This document shows, piece by piece, positions 59,632 through 64,000 of a DNA stretch of 64,000 bases. Made by a program: the position numbers and the translations under genes. The notes under the pieces were generated by a model. That model was given only the letters and a program-made list of their open reading frames with translations, did not search any database and was not told the DNA's origin. The DNA is from Welwitschia mirabilis (taxonomy: Eukaryota; Gnetophyta; Gnetopsida; Welwitschiales): positions 48,401,235-48,465,234 of the forward strand of contig JBOZIK010000001.1 of assembly GCA_051453625.1 (NCBI GenBank), read 5' to 3'. Position 1 is the stretch's first letter, and the number at the start of each line of letters is the position of its first letter.

Positions 59632-60495
59632 CTAGATCTCCTTTGCTTTCTCTTGATCTCTCCTTAGCTCGGATTGATCCCTTCTAGATCCCTTGCTTGA
59701 TTCCCCATCTTTTTTTTTCCTATGCAAGAATTTTTTTGAATCTTCTTACTAGCAATGAAACCTCATCCTTATCAAAGTCATCATCTAATCTTTTAAATTT
59801 GGCTTCCTCTTGCACACTTTTCAATGTAAGATTTTTTTTTTTTATCTTTAAGAAACTTTAGTTCATAAGTTTGAAGATTACATTACAGTTCATCTAGGGC
59901 CATCTAGTTAATGTTCTTACTTTTTCAATGACAGTGATCTTTGGCTCAAAATGCTTTGGAAGGAATCTTAGGACATTTCTTACCACTTTTGCTTCATCCA
60001 TCTTTTCTCCTAGGCTTGTCGTTGAGTTCACTATATCTGTCAGTCTGGCAAAATACTTTTGAAGTGTTTCTTCCTCCTTCATACGAATGTCTTCGAACTT
60101 GAAGATGAGCATCTACAAGTTTGCCTATTTTACGGTACATGTACCTTCATGAGATATTTCAAGAATGTCCCATGCTTCTTTGATAGATTCATAATTTACA
60201 ATCTTCTTAAATTCTTCTATACAAGCTGCACAAAAAATAGCATTAAGAGCATGGGCATCTAGAGTTGTCTTAGCCTTATTAATAGGAGTTCTCTCAGTTT
60301 CACAATGGTCTTCGTGTTTCCACTACTATCCGTTTTGGTCATCGTAGGTTGTTCATATCCATTGTAAATAAACTCTTCTATGTCAACATTAAGGGACCTA
60401 AGGAAAATTATCACGCCCTTTTTCGAATAAGCATAGTTTGTTCTATGAAACAGTAGTGGTATTCCAGTAAAGAATCCATCTAAAGGGTTACTCAT
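59632..60495 (-). pseudogene. Sire-L gag
   Basis: Start ATG at 60495, 53 bp inside the primer site: MSNPLDGFFTGIPLLFHRTN, then YSKKGVIIFLRSLNVDIEEF, like the N-terminus of Sirevirus gag. The UBN2-like core is open at 59894-60112 (RMKEEETLQKYFARLTDIVN; EAKVVRNVLRFLPKHFEPKI). Broken by frameshifts between these blocks. Gag forms the virus-like particle. Confidence 0.8.
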
Positions 60496-60547
60496 GGCTA
60501 GGGTTATAAGTCAACATCTATTAGAATCTACTACTAACTCAACTTAT

Positions 60548-60558
60548 CTTTGATACCA
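60548..60558 (-). other. Sire-L primer binding site, tRNA-iMet type
   Basis: Minus strand TGGTATCAAAG (one G to A change from TGGTATCAGAG), two bases from the LTR end. Confidence 0.9.
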
Positions 60559-60583
60559 GATGAAGGGTTTACAAACCCTTAAG

Positions 60584-60613
60584 AGGGGTGTTTTGGGAGG
60601 CGTGGGGGAAGGG
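60584..60613 (+). other. G-quadruplex-like tract in Sire-L 5' LTR
   Basis: GGGG, GGG, GGGGG and GGG separated by 6, 6 and 2 bases. Confidence 0.7.
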
Positions 60614-60889
60614 TTGGTGTGTTAATAGGTTTTGCAAAACAAAATTACACTTATAAACATTCACATGAAAATAACAATATATATGAAAAAGAGACAAGAT
60701 AATATCAAATGAATTTTAATGAATAAAAGCACAAGAAAATAATTGAAATGAAAATACCTAAGAAGTGTATCAAACAAACGATTTATGGTGGTTTGGAAAA
60801 AATCACTACTCCACTCTTGGCTATTAGCTTTAATCCAAAGTTGATTCAAATCCTTATTGCTTTCTTTCCAAGGTTCTAGGTCAACTTGT

Positions 60890-61315
60890 NNNNNNNNNNN
60901 NNNNNNNNNNNNNNNNNNNNNNNNNNNNNNNNNNNNNNNNNNNNNNNNNNNNNNNNNNNNNNNNNNNNNNNNNNNNNNNNNNNNNNNNNNNNNNNNNNNN
61001 NNNNNNNNNNNNNNNNNNNNNNNNNNNNNNNNNNNNNNNNNNNNNNNNNNNNNNNNNNNNNNNNNNNNNNNNNNNNNNNNNNNNNNNNNNNNNNNNNNNN
61101 NNNNNNNNNNNNNNNNNNNNNNNNNNNNNNNNNNNNNNNNNNNNNNNNNNNNNNNNNNNNNNNNNNNNNNNNNNNNNNNNNNNNNNNNNNNNNNNNNNNN
61201 NNNNNNNNNNNNNNNNNNNNNNNNNNNNNNNNNNNNNNNNNNNNNNNNNNNNNNNNNNNNNNNNNNNNNNNNNNNNNNNNNNNNNNNNNNNNNNNNNNNN
61301 NNNNNNNNNNNNNNN
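60890..61315. other. Assembly gap, 426 N, with duplicated flanks
   Basis: 60830-60889 equals 61316-61375 with one mismatch. The LTR partner shows no extra sequence here, so the gap is probably false. Confidence 0.9.
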
Positions 61316-61739
61316 TTAATCCAAAGTTGATTCAAATCCTTATTGCTTTCTTTCCAAGTTTCTAGGTCAACTTGTAACTTTTACAAGTGGACTTTTGAGG
61401 CTCAGTCTCAACCTTTACAGAGCAAAGCTTTTGTTGAGGATAGTATGCCTGAATGCATTAGATTCACCATATCTAGAGTACATCGAAGATGGAATACACT
61501 GCTAGAAAAGAAGTTCACAAGTGTAGGCTCATATAGTACAGCAGATTCTTTTTGACTAATGAATATCAACAATACTAATCTAGTTTCCTTTTTGAAAACA
61601 ACTGGTATCAAAGATTTCTATTCTTTTGGCTTAAATAGGAGAAAAAGTTTTACATTAAAAAATAAATCTGACACTTCAATGACTAGGTCTGACAAAATTA
61701 ATTGCTAGAAAATATTCTAAGAAGTTTCGTTTCTGTTAT

Positions 61740-62040
61740 GACCAGTCAATCCCTCGAAATGTCTGGTCAACCTGATTGTTTGCTGATACTGAAATCAGTC
61801 GACCCCATTTTCTTTTGGTCGATCCGATTGTCTTACATGACATGGTCTGGTCGACCTCATCCATCATCCAGTCAACCACCTTTGTCTAGGTCCAGTTAAT
61901 CCCTTATAGAGTCTAGTCGGCCTCACTTAATTTTTAACAGTTTTCTTTATCCTAGGTCTGGTCGACCCCTCATGGAATCCATTCACCCACTTTTGTTCAA
62001 GTCTAATCAACCCCTTATAGAGCTTGGTTGACCCCTCATC
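61740..62040 (-). promoter_or_regulatory. GGTCGACC-like motif array in Sire-L 5' LTR U3
   Basis: Clear units include AGTCGACCCC, GGTCGATCCG, GGTCGACCTC, AGTCGGCCTC, GGTCGACCCC and GGTTGACCCC. More CpG-intact than the copy in the 3' LTR. A minus-array TATA-like GGCTTAAATAGG lies near 61628. Confidence 0.65.
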
Positions 62041-62191
62041 AATTTTGATAGTTTTCTGGGGACGAGTGAGATTTGGGGAAAATATTGATTTACTTCTAAC
62101 CTACAAAACTTTATTAACCTGAAATATGTGCAACATTATAAGCTATACCAAGTATGTTAGTTTGACATCAATTTGGCAATATAACTTAATA

Positions 62192-62945
62192 CTATTTGTT
62201 CCACTTTGACTCTTCCTATAAGATGACACTAATATTCACCTTAAAGTTGATCAACATTTTCACGAAGTAACATTTTGCCCAAAGTGTTTTTAGTACTCTT
62301 AGATACCTTAAATCTAGTGGAGTCTACCTTTTGGGCTTTTGGAGTTTATGGGAATTACTTATTTTTTAAATAGTATGAGATCTAAAATATTTGAGTTATG
62401 CTTTTTTTGCATTTTTTAAAAACCTACACAACTATCCTGAAACAAATCATAATAGGTGATATATGACTAATGATGCCTTAATTCTCTAGCCTAGCAAAAT
62501 GTCCCTTTATAAAGATTAGGAAGATTTTTTTCATCCTATAAAAAAAAAATCCTAGTTAACTAAAATTTTTTGGAACGTTGTCCATCAAAACAAAACTTTT
62601 TCCTAATTAACTAAAAATTTCTTAGGAGGTCGCCCATTGCAATATTGCTTTACTACTAGCATCCTTAATTATGGATTTCTTCTTAGCCTTATACCATTTT
62701 TGTTATTAGTGTAGTTATGTTAGATACATAAAACATGCTTGAGGAATCATGCTTTCAGCTTCACCCTTACCTTGAGAAACCCAAATTTGGCCTCCAAAAA
62801 CTTCATCTATGACCATAGGTGAAGTGTGTCTATTGCAACTTCATTAAATGTTTTTTAAGAATGAATTTTGTTAAGCTCCTTAATCTTAAGTTTCTTTAAT
62901 TCCTAGCTTCTTCAGTGGTTAATCCTAGATGTCATAGCAGTCGTT
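62192..62945. other. Unrecognised stretch right of Sire-L
   Basis: Should be the rest of Copia-K gag if Sire-L inserted there, but translated fragments on the minus strand do not clearly match copia gag. Confidence 0.35.
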
Positions 62946-62957
62946 CCTCTGATACTA
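62946..62957 (-). other. Primer-site-like motif, tRNA-iMet type
   Basis: Minus strand TAGTATCAGAGG, two changes from TGGTATCAGAGC. Could be the primer site of Copia-K, with its 5' LTR starting near 62965. Confidence 0.45.
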
Positions 62958-62964
62958 CATTAGT

Positions 62965-64000
62965 TGAAGGTGATATTAGTTAATCTAATCAATAAAAAGT
63001 TGAGGGAAAAGAGAATTATTGAAAAGCAACTAGAGATACTTATCAGTCAAGCAAAATGCAAACCAAATGTGGTTGAAACAAGGTAAGATACAACTACAAC
63101 GATGAAATATTTGAGAAGAAGTTTTCAATTCTGTTTCTAAGCAATTACAAAAAGTTGTTAAGTAGAAATTGATAGAAAAACTATGGGGAGATGTGAGAGG
63201 GGAAAAATATTATTTGAATCACATAAAAGGTAGTTTGGCTGCAAAAAAACACCTATCTACATGATTCAATCCATTTGCAGGTGAGGCATTTGTAGGACTG
63301 GAATGGGCTCTCACTATTTTAAAGTTGAAACAAGGACATTGTTGCAAATTGCTTGAGAGTAGTAAGTAGTTCCTTCATTGGATCCAATTTGCCCACTTGT
63401 GTCAACTTTGCATGCAAAATAGCATTGAAGATAAACATATTTTTCTGAAATGCTCCAAAACATCTTCCACTAGATAAAAATGCGGTATTAGGGTCCAATC
63501 CTTAGTCCAACTTTTCTAATTGCCATTACATACTTTGGGTCATTACTTTGATGAAAATTTCCATTACCATGTCATGTACATTTTTTAGGTTTAATAGATC
63601 CAATAACAATGTAATAAACTTTCAACTTCAGTTTCAAAAATGGGAATAAACAATGCGAACTCAAACATGCATAAATCAATTTGCTTGAAAAAGCACAATG
63701 ATGCATTTCAAATAACTTGTACAATAAACTAGAGGACAACAAGGCATGTAAAAGGGGGTTAGGAAAAAAAACATATGGGAAGAGAGAAAGAGAGTGATAT
63801 ATGCGCATGCAAAAAGTGTAAAAGCAATCATGCTAAAGAATCATCGCAAGTGCACACAAGAAAGAATACAACAGTTTAAGAATGATGCTATGCACTTGCA
63901 TCCTGGTTTCGAGAGTTTTTTCCTTTTGTAATAATCTTCTTGCTTCTCATGCCATTAAAACCCTTTTCACCAACAAGTTGGTGCCCTCTTCTACTTTTGC
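62965..64000 (-). repeat. Possible 5' LTR of Copia-K; otherwise unrecognised
   Basis: No ORF of note; the 78-codon minus frame at 63572-63808 has no recognisable motif. Called an LTR only because of the primer-site-like motif beside it. Confidence 0.25.

Larger units (their letters stand above)
52818..62191 (-). mobile_element. Sire-L: Sirevirus-like Ty1/copia element
   Basis: Nearly complete minus-strand element: 5' LTR (60561-62191, with a gap), primer site, gag with zinc knuckle, linker coiled coil, integrase, RT, RNase H, an accessory ORF, polypurine tract and 3' LTR (52818-53936). The flanking pentamers CCATT (52813-52817) and CTATT (62192-62196) differ by one transition and may be the target duplication. 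It lies in the gag of Copia-K. Confidence 0.85.
60561..62191 (-). repeat. Sire-L 5' LTR (contains a gap)
   Basis: Pairs with 52818-53936. Subtracting the 426-N gap and the 60-bp overlap around it gives about 1145 bp, close to the 1119 bp of the other LTR. U3 motif array at 61740-62040. An extra G-rich insert of about 30 bp near the U5 end (60591-60622) is absent from the other LTR. Confidence 0.85.

Noticed and set aside
60661-61365. Open frames across the Sire-L LTR gap
   Set aside because: Composed of N and LTR DNA.
61740-62040. CRISPR-like or operator array from regular GGTCGACC units
   Set aside because: Units vary and lie in the U3 of a retrotransposon; interpreted as Sirevirus-type LTR repeats.

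Overview
This window looks like gene-poor, repeat-rich, strongly AT-rich nuclear DNA of a plant, most likely a flowering or other seed plant. I find no intact host gene, no tRNA or rRNA gene and no CRISPR array. Nearly everything recognisable is old, stop-riddled LTR-retrotransposon sequence, often nested, plus one LINE, one possible SINE and several microsatellites. The plant call rests on Athila/Tat-type Ty3 elements with a tRNA-Asp primer site, Sirevirus-like Ty1/copia elements with a tRNA-iMet primer site, and pol-associated plant accessory ORFs. Five runs of N (477-576, 3730-4613, 10266-10365, 33581-33680, 60890-61315) break the sequence; at least two are flanked by overlapping sequence that was not merged.

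Layout, with my own labels. 1-5379 (-): Ty3-A, a Tat/Athila-like element (protease, gag, leader, primer site, 5' LTR), inserted into the 3' LTR of the next element. 5380-13516 (-): Sire-B, a Sirevirus-like copia element with two LTRs, a polypurine tract, a primer site, a deleted RT core and two diverged copies of its gag/integrase region on either side of a gap. 14205-21700 (-): Sire-C, a second Sirevirus-like element: its LTR (carrying a retroposon tail), polypurine tract, an accessory ORF remnant and an RNase H remnant. It is interrupted by LARD-D (16169-18811, +), a non-autonomous element with 315/314 bp LTRs. 21700-24560 (+): Copia-E, a decayed copia pol. 25140-25541 and 31965-33480 (-): Chromo-F, a chromovirus-like Ty3 pol split by Athila-G (25542-31964, +), with the 5-bp target duplication TCTAT on both sides. 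33509-33888: microsatellites and a gap. 34200-36360 (-): Ty3-H gag/protease. 37018-39120 (+): LINE-I, whose reverse transcriptase is not of the usual plant L1 type. 39763 onward: a primer-site-like motif and possible LTR. 46083-47560 (-): a remnant of a plant-transposon-type accessory protein. 48365-52817 (-): Copia-K, split by Sire-L (52818-62191, -), the best preserved element: two LTRs, PPT, accessory ORF, pol, gag and primer site. 62192-64000: unrecognised, with another primer-site-like motif.

How the parts work together: these elements encode, or once encoded, gag, protease, integrase and RT/RNase H for copy-and-paste transposition. All pol genes seen are broken (RT core deleted in Sire-B, YVDD changed to YINN in Sire-L, Asp to Asn in the Ty3-A protease). 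The most interesting pattern is that three unrelated elements (Ty3-A, Sire-C, Sire-L) each carry an element-specific short motif array in the LTR U3 and a second array of the same motif inside the element: in the leader of Ty3-A, and immediately upstream of the accessory ORF in Sire-C and Sire-L. In Sire-L the internal array is followed by a TATA-like box at a spacing similar to that in the LTR, as if the accessory ORF had its own LTR-like promoter.

All identities quoted are by-eye counts over short stretches. Domain calls come from reading translated sequence, not from searches.
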